From DASZTV01 sp035550655 (lineage in GTDB: Bacteria; Actinomycetota; Actinomycetes; JAFAQI01), in contig DASZOU010000006.1 of assembly GCA_035550655.1 (NCBI GenBank), positions 1-64,000 of the forward strand: DNA of 64,000 bases. Direction: 5' to 3'. A program made the translations under genes and the position numbers. Shown one piece after another: positions 16,382 to 25,135 of the stretch. Under the pieces are notes generated by a model. That model ran no database searches, was not told where the DNA came from, and saw only the letters and a program-made list of their open reading frames with translations. Numbering within the stretch: the first letter of the stretch is position 1; each line of letters starts with the position of its first letter.

Positions 16382-17571
16382 CCGATCAGCAAGAGGACGA
16401 GCTCGACGTCTCCGATCTTGCGCGGCACATGGGCGTGCCGATGATGCCCGGCGAGCTGCGCGAGCCCATCGCGGTCAACGACATCCGGCGCTGGGTGCAG
16501 GCCATGCACTATCCGAACCCGCTGCACTACGACGAGGCCTTCGCCGCAGAGAGCCGGTTCGGCCGGATCATCGCACCGCAGTCGTTCACCGTCGCGACCG
16601 ACACCAGCCACGGCTGCGCGCCCGCGCAGGTCGGGCGGATCCCGGACTCCCACCTCGTCTTCGGCGGCGACGAGTGGTGGTTCTTCGAGTCCCGTCTCGA
16701 GCCCGGCGACAAGGTGCTGTGCCATCGGATGCCGTACGACTACAAGGTCGCGGAGACGTCGTTCGCCGGGCCGACATGCTTCCAGCGTGGCGACACCGTC
16801 TACATCACCGACAAGGGCGGCCGGGTCGCGCTGCAGCGCTCGACCGCGATCCGCTACAAGGTGCGCAAGGCGAAGGAGAAGGACCTCTACGGCTCCAACT
16901 CCGAGTCCGCCGACCCGGAACCGGAGTGGACCGACGAGAAGATCGAAGCCCTCGACGTCATCAAGGCGGAGTTCATCGACGCGGTGCAGACGCTCGGCCA
17001 CGACAAGCGTCTGCTCGGCAGCGTCAACGCGGGCGACACGCTGCCACGCAACGTGCTGGGTCCGCACAGCCTGGCGAGCTTCACCACCGAGTGGCGCGCC
17101 TACCCGATGACGACCTGGGGCAACATGCGGAAGGGTCCGACGTCGGTGAAGGGCATCGACCTCGGCTACACCAAGGAGTTCGCCGGCAACGAGGGGGACC
17201 GCAACCTCGAGCGCTCCGATCCCGAGCGCACGGATGGCGCCTACTACGGCCCCTCCCGCGGCCACCTGCAGCCGCAGTGGGCCAAGAAGATCGGTATGGC
17301 GCGTGGCTACGGCTACGGCGCCTCGATGGGCGCGTGGGTCATCGATTACGTCGCCGCGTGGGCGGGCGAATGGGGCCACATCACCCACGCCGAGGTGAAG
17401 TACCGCAGCCCCGCCCTGACCGGTGACGCCAGCTTCATCACCGGCACGGTGACCGGCGTCCGCGAGGAACGCCGTCGCGTTCACGTCGCCGACGTCGACG
17501 TACGAATCGTCAACCAGGACGACGAGGTCCAGGCCAAGGGCAGCGTCTCGGTCCAGCTGCCGCTCGAATAG
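16378..17571 (+). CDS. MaoC-like (double hotdog) hydratase
   Basis: A 397-residue protein with two hotdog domains of the FAS1-like/MaoC dehydratase type, expected to hydrate an enoyl-CoA or dehydrate a 3-hydroxyacyl-CoA. The N-terminal domain contains NPLHYDEAFAAESRFG and IIAPQSF, the region where family members bind the acyl-CoA; the second domain starts near residue 220. Two-domain proteins of this kind often handle bulky ring-containing CoA esters. The ATG overlaps the ligase stop, indicating coupling, and a crotonase follows after 11 bases. Confidence 0.82.
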   Translation: MTDQQEDELDVSDLARHMGVPMMPGELREPIAVNDIRRWVQAMHYPNPLHYDEAFAAESRFGRIIAPQSFTVATDTSHGCAPAQVGRIPDSHLVFGGDEWWFFESRLEPGDKVLCHRMPYDYKVAETSFAGPTCFQRGDTVYITDKGGRVALQRSTAIRYKVRKAKEKDLYGSNSESADPEPEWTDEKIEALDVIKAEFIDAVQTLGHDKRLLGSVNAGDTLPRNVLGPHSLASFTTEWRAYPMTTWGNMRKGPTSVKGIDLGYTKEFAGNEGDRNLERSDPERTDGAYYGPSRGHLQPQWAKKIGMARGYGYGASMGAWVIDYVAAWAGEWGHITHAEVKYRSPALTGDASFITGTVTGVREERRRVHVADVDVRIVNQDDEVQAKGSVSVQLPLE

Positions 17572-17582
17572 GAAGAGGAAAC

Positions 17583-18404
17583 GTGCCCATCCACTACGAG
17601 GTCGGCGCGCGCGAAGGCGCCGAGCGCGTCGCGCTCATCACGATCGACCGGCCGGAAGCCAAGAACGCTCTCGATCTCGAGCACTTCCACGACCTGTCAC
17701 AGGCCTGGAAGCGATTCGATGCCGACCAGCAGGCCTGGGTGGCGATCATCACCGGCGTCGGCCGCAACTTCATGGCCGGCGCAGACCTCAAGACGTACAT
17801 CCCACAGATCACGGCACTGGCCAAGCAGATCCAGGCCGGCGAGACCGACCAGGTCGGCGTCTTCTCGCTGTCGGACGGTACCGAGGCGGTGCTGCGCGGC
17901 AGCAAGATCTACAAGCCGATCATCGCGGCGGTCAACGGGCCGTGCGTCGCCGGCGGGATGGAGATGCTGCTCGGCATCGACATCCGGATCGCTACCGACA
18001 ACGCGAGCTTCGGTGTGCTGGAGCCCGCACGCGGCCTGTTCGCCGGCGGTGGCTCGACCGTCCGGTTGCCGCGGCAGCTGCCGTTCGCGCTCGCGCAGGA
18101 GTTCCTGCTGTGTGCCGACCGGGTCGACGCGAGGCGGGCGCACGAGATGGGCCTGATCAACGAGATCGTCGAAGAGGACGACCTGCTCGACGCCGCGTTC
18201 CGGATGGCCGCACGCATCACGAAGAACGCGCCGCTCGCGGTGCAGGCAACGAAGCGCAGCGTGATCGAGGGCCTGAAGACCGACATGCGGTCTGCGTACA
18301 AGCTCGAGTCGCAGATCTCCCAGGAGGTCTTCGCGACCGAGGACGCCAAGGAAGGACCGAAGGCGTTCGCCGAGAAGCGCGACCCGGTCTGGCAGGGGCG
18401 CTGA
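17583..18404 (+). CDS. Enoyl-CoA hydratase/isomerase (crotonase)
   Basis: A 273-residue crotonase. Oxyanion-hole segments are GRNFMAGADL and GPCVAGGMEMLLG; the catalytic region reads LEPARGLFAGGGSTVRLPR, with one Glu in the expected first position and no acid at the usual second. It may therefore be an isomerase or atypical hydratase. The GTG at 17583 follows AGGAAGAGGAAAC, a good ribosome site. It lies between the MaoC-like gene and a ligase in a plus-strand operon. Confidence 0.88.
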   Translation: MPIHYEVGAREGAERVALITIDRPEAKNALDLEHFHDLSQAWKRFDADQQAWVAIITGVGRNFMAGADLKTYIPQITALAKQIQAGETDQVGVFSLSDGTEAVLRGSKIYKPIIAAVNGPCVAGGMEMLLGIDIRIATDNASFGVLEPARGLFAGGGSTVRLPRQLPFALAQEFLLCADRVDARRAHEMGLINEIVEEDDLLDAAFRMAARITKNAPLAVQATKRSVIEGLKTDMRSAYKLESQISQEVFATEDAKEGPKAFAEKRDPVWQGR

Positions 18405-18408
18405 CCGA

Positions 18409-19935
18409 GTGAGCGGTCCGTTCCACCCGTCGGCGCACGCGGCAAGCGCCCCGGACCGTCTCGCCGTCGTCACCCCGGCGACGGGTGAGTCTCGGACTTA
18501 CGCCGAGCTGGACGCAAAGTCGAATCAGGTCGCGGCACTGCTCCGCGATCGCGGGCTCAAGCACGGCGACGTCGTCGCCGTCGTCATGCAGAACGACGTC
18601 GAATGGTTCGAGATCGTCTGGGGCATCCAGCGGTGCGGCCTCTACGTCGTACCGGTGAACTGGCACCTCAGCGCAAAGGAAGCCGCCTACATCGTGGCGG
18701 ACTGTGAGGCGAAGGCCCTGATCGTGTCCGCCGCACTCGTCGACACCGTGGCGGCTCTCGGCGAGGCTGCGGACAACGTCGGGCTGCGGTTCGCGGTGCG
18801 CGGCTCGGTGCCCGGGTTCGAGTCGCTCGAGCAGGCGGTTGCCGACAAGCCGGTGACCGCATCGCCCGACGACGTCGAAGGCAGCTGGATGTTCTACTCC
18901 TCCGGCACCACCGGCCAACCCAAGGGCATCAAGCCCGCGATCCCGCTGTCCGAGCTCGGCCAGATGAACCCGCTCGTGGGACTGATCAGCGGGCTGTACG
19001 GATTCACCCCGGAGTCGACGTACCTCTCCCCCGCTCCGCTGTACCACGCGGCGCCGGCGGGTTGGAGCACGACGGTTCACCGCATCGGCGGAACCGTCGT
19101 CGTCATGGAGCGTTTCGATCCGCTGGAGTGGCTGCGGCTGATCGAGGAGTACAAGGTCACGCACACGCAGGTCGTGCCGACCTACCTCGTGCGGCTGCTG
19201 AAGCTGGCCGACGCGACCCGCGCCCGCTACGACCTGTCGAGCCTGCAGATGGTCGTGCATGCCGCGGCGCCGTGCCCACCGGAGGTGAAGCGGGCGGCGA
19301 TCGACTGGCTCGGCCTGATCGTCTACGAGTACTACGCAGCGAGCGAGGGCACCGGCTTCTGCGCGATCGGCCCCCAGGAGTGGCTCGACCATCCCGGCTC
19401 GGTCGGCAAGTCGTTGCTCGGCGCCGTACACATCCTCGACGAGGATGGCAACGAGCTCGAGGTCGGAGAAGAGGGTGAGATCTGGTTCGAAGCGATCCAT
19501 CGCTTCGACTACCACGGCGACCCCGAGAAGACCGCACGCGCCTTCAACGACAAGGGATGGAACTCGATCGGCGACATCGGCCACCTCGACGAAGAGGGCT
19601 ACGTCTACCTCACTGACCGGGTGTCGAACATGATCATCTCGGGCGGGGTGAACATCTACCCGCGCGAGGCCGAGGACGTCCTCGTCATGCACTACGCCGT
19701 TGAGGACGTCGCCGTCCTCGGCACCCCCGACGAGGTGATGGGCGAGCAAGTCACTGCCTTCGTCGAGCTCCGAGACGACGAGGTGGGAACCCCCGCCCTC
19801 GCCGAGGAGCTCATCGAGTACTGCCGCGAGCGCCTTTCCCACTTCAAGTGCCCGAAAGAGGTGCGCTTCGTCGACTCGCTGCCACGGCTGCCCAACGGCA
19901 AGCTGCTCAAGCGCATGCTCATCACCAAGTCCTGA
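18409..19935 (+). CDS. Acyl-CoA synthetase (AMP-forming)
   Basis: A 508-residue CoA ligase. It has YSSGTTGQPKG at the phosphate loop, YYAASEGTGF, the hinge SIGDIGHLDEEGYVYLTDR and the catalytic Lys in LPNGKLLKR. It begins with a GTG 4 bases after the crotonase stop and is followed after 13 bases by another crotonase. It closely resembles cinnamate/cyclohexanecarboxylate- or short-chain-acyl-type ligases in layout; the substrate is unknown. Confidence 0.88.
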   Translation: MSGPFHPSAHAASAPDRLAVVTPATGESRTYAELDAKSNQVAALLRDRGLKHGDVVAVVMQNDVEWFEIVWGIQRCGLYVVPVNWHLSAKEAAYIVADCEAKALIVSAALVDTVAALGEAADNVGLRFAVRGSVPGFESLEQAVADKPVTASPDDVEGSWMFYSSGTTGQPKGIKPAIPLSELGQMNPLVGLISGLYGFTPESTYLSPAPLYHAAPAGWSTTVHRIGGTVVVMERFDPLEWLRLIEEYKVTHTQVVPTYLVRLLKLADATRARYDLSSLQMVVHAAAPCPPEVKRAAIDWLGLIVYEYYAASEGTGFCAIGPQEWLDHPGSVGKSLLGAVHILDEDGNELEVGEEGEIWFEAIHRFDYHGDPEKTARAFNDKGWNSIGDIGHLDEEGYVYLTDRVSNMIISGGVNIYPREAEDVLVMHYAVEDVAVLGTPDEVMGEQVTAFVELRDDEVGTPALAEELIEYCRERLSHFKCPKEVRFVDSLPRLPNGKLLKRMLITKS

Positions 19936-19936
19936 C

Positions 19937-19942
19937 TAAGGT
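19937..19942 (+). promoter_or_regulatory. Possible -10 box for a leaderless crotonase transcript
   Basis: TAAGGT fits the actinobacterial -10 pattern TANNNT and ends 6 bases before the GTG at 19949; no ribosome site is visible. This layout is typical of leaderless mRNAs, where transcription starts at the start codon. Confidence 0.35.
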
Positions 19943-19948
19943 GCGCCT

Positions 19949-20761
19949 GTGAGCGATCGAGTGAAGGTCACCGTCGAGGACGGTGTAGCGGACGTCCGCA
20001 TGGTGCGCGCGGACAAGATGAACGCGATCGACCCAGCGATGTTTCTCGCCTTGACGGCTACCGGCGAGGAGCTGAAGTCCCGCGCGGACGTTCGCGCGGT
20101 CGTGCTGTCCGGCGAGGGTCGCGCCTTCTGCGCCGGCCTCGACATGGAAAGCATGGCGCAGCTCGCCGCACCGGCCAATGAGCCGCGCGACACCGTGCTC
20201 GACGACGCAGCGAAACGAACGGAGGCGGGCGCGAACCTGGCACAGCAGGCGGCGTACGTCTGGCGCGAGCTGCCGGTGCCGGTGATCGCCGCCGTCCACG
20301 GCGTTGCCTACGGGGGCGGGTTCCAGATCGCGCTGGGTGCCGACATCAGGATCGTCGCGCCCGACGCCCGGCTCGCCGTCCTGGAGATCAAGTGGGGACT
20401 CATCCCCGACATGAGCGGAATGGTGCTCCTGCGTGGCCTCGTCCGCGACGACGTCGCCCGCGAGCTCACCTGGACCGGGCGCATCCTGGGCGGCGAGGAG
20501 GCAGTCAGCCTGGGCGTCGCCACCCGCGTGGCCGACGACCCGCACGCTGAAGCGCTCGCCCTGGCCCGGGAGATCGCCGGCAAGAGCCCCGATGCCATCC
20601 GCGCCGGCAAGCGGCTGCTGAACCTGATCCAGACCGACGCCACCGCGAAAGACGTCTTCCTGGCCGAGAGCCTCGAGCAGCGGGCGCTGATCGGCTCGCC
20701 GAACCAGACCGAGGCAGTCATGGCGAACCTCGAGAAGCGTCCGCCGAGCTTCGCCGACTGA
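19949..20761 (+). CDS. Enoyl-CoA hydratase/isomerase (crotonase)
   Basis: A 270-residue crotonase. GRAFCAGLDM and GVAYGGGFQIALG form the oxyanion hole; the catalytic region reads LEIKWGLIPDMSG, with Glu in the first position and Asp near the second. This arrangement resembles EchA-type and dienoyl-CoA isomerase-like enzymes that use Asp. The gene starts with GTG and closes the plus-strand unit, meeting the secreted-protein gene on the other strand 22 bases later. Confidence 0.87.
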   Translation: MSDRVKVTVEDGVADVRMVRADKMNAIDPAMFLALTATGEELKSRADVRAVVLSGEGRAFCAGLDMESMAQLAAPANEPRDTVLDDAAKRTEAGANLAQQAAYVWRELPVPVIAAVHGVAYGGGFQIALGADIRIVAPDARLAVLEIKWGLIPDMSGMVLLRGLVRDDVARELTWTGRILGGEEAVSLGVATRVADDPHAEALALAREIAGKSPDAIRAGKRLLNLIQTDATAKDVFLAESLEQRALIGSPNQTEAVMANLEKRPPSFAD

Positions 20762-20782
20762 CCGCCCCGGTCGGGTCGGAGG

Positions 20783-21712
20783 CTAGCTGCTCGCCCCGTC
20801 GATGAAGTTGGGGTAAGGCGGCGGGTTCTGCACCGGCCCGGTCGCGAAGTCCACGTGGAAGTACGACGGTCTGGGCGGCGTCATGTGCGCGGTCCCGCTC
20901 CATGAGCCTGACGTGTTGTCCGCGTAGTGGAAGCGCACGTGGAGCGAGTCGGTCGTGTCCGTCGAGTGGAACAGGGCCGAGAACGTCGCGCCGGCCGGCG
21001 CATGGCCGGTCTGAGCACCACACAGGTTTGCGGGCATGGTCGCGGACCCTTGGTAGACGAGCGAGCTCTGCTGGTCCCCGGACGGGTACCACCCCGAGCT
21101 GTTTGCCGGATCCTGGTAACTCTGCGTCGGGAGGGCGATGGTCACAGGCACAGTGCTGCCGTTCTGGCACTTTACGGTCAACGAGACCTGGGCGTTCGAC
21201 ACGGTGACCGTGGCCGCCGGGTGACTGCCCGGCATGGTGAAGTCGTAGCCTGCCCGCAGCGTGTCGCCCGGGTGGACGGGCAGGTTGCCCTCCATGCTGC
21301 CGGAGATCGTCAGCGCACCGGAGCCGGACGGGGCCGGCGGGATCTGCACCGTCAGGCTGTGTGGGCCGGCCCCGAATGTCGCGCTCTGCGAGTCGTAGAG
21401 CATCTGCGAGCTCAGGTCCTGCAGCGGCACGAACGAGTCGTACGACGCCATCGAGAGCTGTTCTGGTGCGCAGGCTGTCGGCACCGTGAACAGCGCTTGC
21501 ACCGTGTCCCCCCAGGTGGCGTTGCCAAGCAGTGTTGTGACCGTCCGGCTCGAGCCGTCGGGCGCCGTAAGGACGTAGCTGACGTTCTGGACCCCGGCTA
21601 CCCCGAGGCAGTACTTACCTCCCGCCGACGCCATCGAGCTGAATCCACCCACCATCGTGGTCGCGAGCACGCCCACCAGGGCCCCCCGCGCTACCCGATA
21701 GCCAAGTCGCAT
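20783..21712 (-). CDS. Secreted protein of unknown function
   Basis: A 309-residue protein with a clear Sec signal peptide (basic n-region, hydrophobic residues about 10-24, cleavage after SMASA near residue 30). The mature part is rich in Ser, Thr, Gly and Pro and appears all-beta, with four Cys (Cys35, one in PTACAPEQ, one in VKCQNGS and one in NLCGAQ) that could form two disulfides. No enzyme motif is seen. It stands alone between a crotonase on the other strand and a small membrane protein. I do not recognise the family. Confidence 0.75.
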   Translation of the reverse strand: MRLGYRVARGALVGVLATTMVGGFSSMASAGGKYCLGVAGVQNVSYVLTAPDGSSRTVTTLLGNATWGDTVQALFTVPTACAPEQLSMASYDSFVPLQDLSSQMLYDSQSATFGAGPHSLTVQIPPAPSGSGALTISGSMEGNLPVHPGDTLRAGYDFTMPGSHPAATVTVSNAQVSLTVKCQNGSTVPVTIALPTQSYQDPANSSGWYPSGDQQSSLVYQGSATMPANLCGAQTGHAPAGATFSALFHSTDTTDSLHVRFHYADNTSGSWSGTAHMTPPRPSYFHVDFATGPVQNPPPYPNFIDGASS

Positions 21713-21813
21713 CCGTGACCTCCTCAGTCACCACTGGAGAGGCTCGCGACTGATCACCTGATACGAGCGGTTGGCTGCCTCGGCGGCGGATCTGTCTCCA
21801 GCACAATGAAGCC

Positions 21814-22047
21814 ATGATCCTGAGCCGCCGGTGGTCCGCATTCTTGCTGCTGTTCGGCGTCTGGTCGTGGATCATCTGGCCGACGTTCATTCGCAACATC
21901 GCCAACGATCCGAGGGCCTTCACCGGCAACCGGCCGCACGCGTTCTTCGTCGTACATCTCGTGCTCACGGTCCTCTCGCTGGCGCTGGGGACCGCGATCG
22001 GCTGGTTGGGCTTCGCCGGACTGCGAAGGACACGCCACGCCCCGTGA
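21814..22047 (+). CDS. SCO4848-family small membrane protein
   Basis: A 77-residue protein with two transmembrane helices (about residues 8-26 and 47-69). The signature FGVWSWIIWPTFIRNIAND matches the actinobacterial SCO4848 family, whose function is unknown. It has no neighbours that suggest a role; its stop lies 4 bases from the stop of the convergent DUF5522 gene. Confidence 0.82.
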   Translation: MILSRRWSAFLLLFGVWSWIIWPTFIRNIANDPRAFTGNRPHAFFVVHLVLTVLSLALGTAIGWLGFAGLRRTRHAP

Positions 22048-22051
22048 CCAC

Positions 22052-22285
22052 CTACACCTCGTAAGGGCAGTGGCGGCACCCTCGCTCGCAGCACGACCCG
22101 CGGTCCGCCAGGAAGCGGGCCGTCAGGACGAACAGGCCGGAGCTCGGGTCGATGTATCCGGGCTCGCCGGCTTCGACGGCGGCTGCGTGAGCTGCGAGCA
22201 GCTTGGCGCAACCCGGCGTGTCCGCCGGCAACCGGCTAGCGGCGGGAACGGTGAGGGGCCGCGGAGCCAACGGCTTCTCGCGCAT
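22052..22285 (-). CDS. DUF5522-family small cysteine-rich protein
   Basis: A 77-residue protein ending in CCERGCRHCPYEV. The cluster of four closely spaced Cys at the C-terminus is the hallmark of DUF5522 and probably binds zinc or iron. The segment YIDPSSGLFVLTARFLADRG just before it is also conserved in the family. Function unknown. It faces the SCO4848-type gene and is divergent from the ligase-kinase fusion, with a nested inverted repeat in between. Confidence 0.8.
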   Translation of the reverse strand: MREKPLAPRPLTVPAASRLPADTPGCAKLLAAHAAAVEAGEPGYIDPSSGLFVLTARFLADRGSCCERGCRHCPYEV

Positions 22286-22336
22286 GCGACAACGCTATTC
22301 GGCGACGTGGCCGGCTCCGGGCGCCTGGGCGTACGC

Positions 22337-22420
22337 AAGAGAACACAAACGTTGCGCGGGCTGCCTCGTGAGGCTGCGCAACGCCTCAGACGTGAACTCC
22401 CGGAACGTTTGTGTTCTCTT
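22337..22420. repeat. Perfect 17-base inverted repeat enclosing a second hairpin
   Basis: The arms AAGAGAACACAAACGTT (22337-22353) and AACGTTTGTGTTCTCTT (22404-22420) are exact reverse complements, separated by 50 bases. Inside lies a second dyad: GTTGCGC (22351-22357) pairs with GCGCAAC, and GCCTC with GAGGC around a GT loop. The AT-rich arms contrast with the GC-rich surroundings. The element sits in the 210-base gap between DUF5522 and the ligase-kinase fusion. It could be a miniature mobile element, a paired operator or a structured leader; no transposase is nearby. Confidence 0.85.
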
Positions 22421-22483
22421 ACGAACCGGCGGTGTCGGGGCCGGCGGGAACGAGCCTCGCTGGAAACGAGAACGGCGCTCCCA

Positions 22484-22489
22484 TAAAGT
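22484..22489 (+). promoter_or_regulatory. Possible -10 box for the ligase-kinase operon
   Basis: TAAAGT fits TANNNT and ends 6 bases before the GTG at 22496, with no ribosome site, suggesting leaderless transcription of the long plus-strand operon. It lies 64 bases downstream of the inverted repeat. Confidence 0.4.
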
Positions 22490-22495
22490 TCAGGC

Positions 22496-25135
22496 GTGGC
22501 GGATGCGACCGAAATCGGGGTCGCGGACCTGGTCGCGGCCCGGGCCGAGGACGATGACGTCGCCCTCCTCGCCGGAGACAGCACCTGGACCTGGCGCGAG
22601 GTCGTCGCCGAGGCGAGCACTCGCGCCGCCTGGCTGACCTCGACGCTCGATCCCAGCCACCCTCCGAACGTCGGCGTGCTGCTCGACAACACCCCGGACT
22701 TCGTCTTCACCCTGTTCGGCGCCGCACTCGCCGGCGCGTGCGTCGTCGGCATCAACTCGACCCGCCGCGGTGCGGAGCTACAGCGCGACATCGACCACAC
22801 CGACTGCCAGCTGGTCCTCACCGACAAGCGGCTTGCCGAGCTGCTGCAGTGTGAGCACGTCCTCGTCGAGGACGAGCCTTGGAAGGCCCACGCCGGCGCA
22901 GCGCTACCCGCGCAGCTGCCCGACCCCTCGTCGCTGCTGCTGTTGATCTTCACCTCGGGCTCCACCTCGGCGCCCAAGGCGGTGCGCCGCTCCTCCGGCC
23001 GGATCGCTGCCGCCGCGAACCTCGGCTTCCCGAAGACTGACACGCTCTACATCTCGATGCCCCTGATCCACGGCAACGCACTGTTCGGGGCACTGTTCCC
23101 GGCGCTGACCGCAGGCGCTCGGATCGCCTTGCGTGACCGGTTCTCGGCGCGCGGCTGGCTCGACGACGTACGTCGCTATGAAGCCAACTTCACGACCACT
23201 GTCGGACGCGCGTTGTCGTACCTTCTCGCGACTCCGCCACGCCCCGAGGACAGGGATCACCAGCTGCGAATCGTGCTGGCGCCCGAGAGCTCACCCCGCG
23301 ACGCCGCTGACTTCACCGAGCGCTTCGGCGTGCCGGTCGTCACCGGCTACGGCCAGAGCGAGGGCGGCATCACGCTGCTGCCGAGCCGCCGCCACGGCGC
23401 GCTTGGCCGGGCACCTGAAGGCAGCGACGTAGCCGTCGTCGACCAGGTCACCGGCGAGGAGAAGCCACGAGCGGTCATCGACGACAACGGACTGCTCCTC
23501 AACGCCGACGAGGCGATCGGCGAGCTGGTACGACGTGACTCGGCCGGTGCCTTCGAGGGGTACTGGGCCAACGACGAGGCGGACGCGACCCGCCTCCATG
23601 ACGGTTGGTACTGGTCCGGCGATCTTGCCTACCGCGATGCAGACGGCGTGTTCTTCTTCGCCGGCCGCGCCGGCGACTGGATCCGGGTCGACTCCGAGAA
23701 CTTCGCCTCAGCGCCGATCGAGCGGATCATCGACCGCCATCCGGATGTTGCCGCAGTGGCCGTCGTCGGCGTCGCGGACCCGCACGACGGGGACCAGGTC
23801 CTGGCGGCGATCCAGCTCGTCGCTGACGCGACCTTCGATCCTCATGCGTTCGCTGCATGGCTTGCGCAGCAGGCTGACCTGGGCACGAAGTGGTCCCCGA
23901 CGTTCGTCCGAGTGAGCGATGCGCTGCCGAACGTCGCGCACGACAAGATCGACCGGCAGCGTCTCAAGCGCGAGGCCTGGGCGACCACCGACCCGGTGTG
24001 GTGGCGCCGTGACCGACGCGGTGACTTCCAGGTGCTGACCGACGCCCACCGCGACGCGATGTACGCCGAGTTCGTGGCCAACGACCGCATCTCACTCGCA
24101 CCCGCGAAGGCCGCGGGATCGCGCAGGCGTAAGGCATTGGCCGCGGGGTTCACGGCCTGGTTCGCCGCCCGCGACGGCGTGGCGCCGATCGTGTCGATCG
24201 AGCGCCCGCAACCGGGGCTGTCGAGCGACACCCTCCTCCTCACGGTCGGCGACGCATCTGGCGAACCACAGGGTTACGTCGCGCGGCTGCCACCCCACGG
24301 TCCGGGCCTGTTTCCCGACTATGACCTCGAGCGCCAAGCCGCGGTCCAGCAAGCGGTGAGTGCGGCGGGCATCCCCGCGGCACCGCCGGTCGCGATGGAG
24401 ACCGACCCGAAGTGGGTCGGCTCACCGTTCCTGCTGATGCCGCGCGTCTTCGGACGCACCCTCACCACCAACCCGCCGTACCTCACGCACGGCTGGCTCG
24501 CCGAGGCTTCGGCGGCGAAGCAGGAGGAGATGTTCCGCCGCTTCATCGATGTGCTCGCCGACATCCACCAGCTCGATCCGGCCGGTATTCCGGCGACGGG
24601 CGGCGGCCCCACGCTCGAAGGGATCATCGACTACTGGGAGCGGTACCTCGACTGGGCAACCGACGACGCAGCGGGCGCCCTCGTCTACCGCGACGCGATC
24701 TCGTGGTGCCGCAACAACCTGCCGTCCGATCCGCCGCCTGCCACGCTGCTGTGGGGCGACCCGCAGCTGACCAACCTCGTCGTCGACGACAGCGGCGAGG
24801 TCGCGGCGGTTCTCGACTGGGAGATGTCAGGAGTCGGCCCCGCGGAGCTCGACCTGTCGTGGTTCCTCGTGCTGCACGAGCACGCGGCGGAAACCGCCGG
24901 CGCGGAGCTGCCCGGCTACCCGGGCCGGGCCACGATCGTCGACTGGTACGAGACTGCCAGCGGCCGCCGGGTCGCCGACCTGCACTTCTACGACGTGCTG
25001 GCGAACCTCCGCAGCGGCGCGATCGTGCAGCGCATCGGCGCGATCATGAGCGCGGCGGGGCACTCGGCGTCGTGGACGGCGCACGTCCCGCAACCTCGCC
25101 ACCTCGCCAGGCTGATCGGAGCCCAGCCCTCGTGA
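22496..25135 (+). CDS. Acyl-CoA synthetase fused to an APH-type (hydroxyacyl-CoA kinase-like) domain
   Basis: An 879-residue two-domain protein. Residues 1 to about 540 form an adenylate-forming ligase resembling FadD17/FadD1: phosphate loop FTSGSTSAPK (from 152), GYGQSEGGI, the hinge YWSGDLAYRDADG and SENFASAPIERI. From about 550 the chain is an aminoglycoside-phosphotransferase-fold kinase, with the catalytic loop WGDPQLTN (753-760, Asp755 and Asn760, Trp in place of the usual His) and the metal-binding DWEM at 774-777. Free-standing relatives include LvaA, which phosphorylates 4-hydroxyacyl-CoA, and the kinase domains of ACAD10/11. The fusion suggests CoA activation followed by phosphorylation of a hydroxyl group; this is inference. 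Its stop overlaps the P450 start. Confidence 0.88.
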   Translation: MADATEIGVADLVAARAEDDDVALLAGDSTWTWREVVAEASTRAAWLTSTLDPSHPPNVGVLLDNTPDFVFTLFGAALAGACVVGINSTRRGAELQRDIDHTDCQLVLTDKRLAELLQCEHVLVEDEPWKAHAGAALPAQLPDPSSLLLLIFTSGSTSAPKAVRRSSGRIAAAANLGFPKTDTLYISMPLIHGNALFGALFPALTAGARIALRDRFSARGWLDDVRRYEANFTTTVGRALSYLLATPPRPEDRDHQLRIVLAPESSPRDAADFTERFGVPVVTGYGQSEGGITLLPSRRHGALGRAPEGSDVAVVDQVTGEEKPRAVIDDNGLLLNADEAIGELVRRDSAGAFEGYWANDEADATRLHDGWYWSGDLAYRDADGVFFFAGRAGDWIRVDSENFASAPIERIIDRHPDVAAVAVVGVADPHDGDQVLAAIQLVADATFDPHAFAAWLAQQADLGTKWSPTFVRVSDALPNVAHDKIDRQRLKREAWATTDPVWWRRDRRGDFQVLTDAHRDAMYAEFVANDRISLAPAKAAGSRRRKALAAGFTAWFAARDGVAPIVSIERPQPGLSSDTLLLTVGDASGEPQGYVARLPPHGPGLFPDYDLERQAAVQQAVSAAGIPAAPPVAMETDPKWVGSPFLLMPRVFGRTLTTNPPYLTHGWLAEASAAKQEEMFRRFIDVLADIHQLDPAGIPATGGGPTLEGIIDYWERYLDWATDDAAGALVYRDAISWCRNNLPSDPPPATLLWGDPQLTNLVVDDSGEVAAVLDWEMSGVGPAELDLSWFLVLHEHAAETAGAELPGYPGRATIVDWYETASGRRVADLHFYDVLANLRSGAIVQRIGAIMSAAGHSASWTAHVPQPRHLARLIGAQPS

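Noticed and set aside
20760..20772. Bidirectional terminator between the crotonase and the secreted-protein gene
   Set aside because: GACCG/CGGTC gives only a 5-base stem with a 3-base loop and no T-run on either side.
22337..22420. LexA (SOS) boxes in the inverted-repeat arms
   Set aside because: The arms contain GAAC and GTTC-like halves, but the spacing is six bases rather than the four of GAAC-N4-GTTC sites, and one arm lacks the last C.
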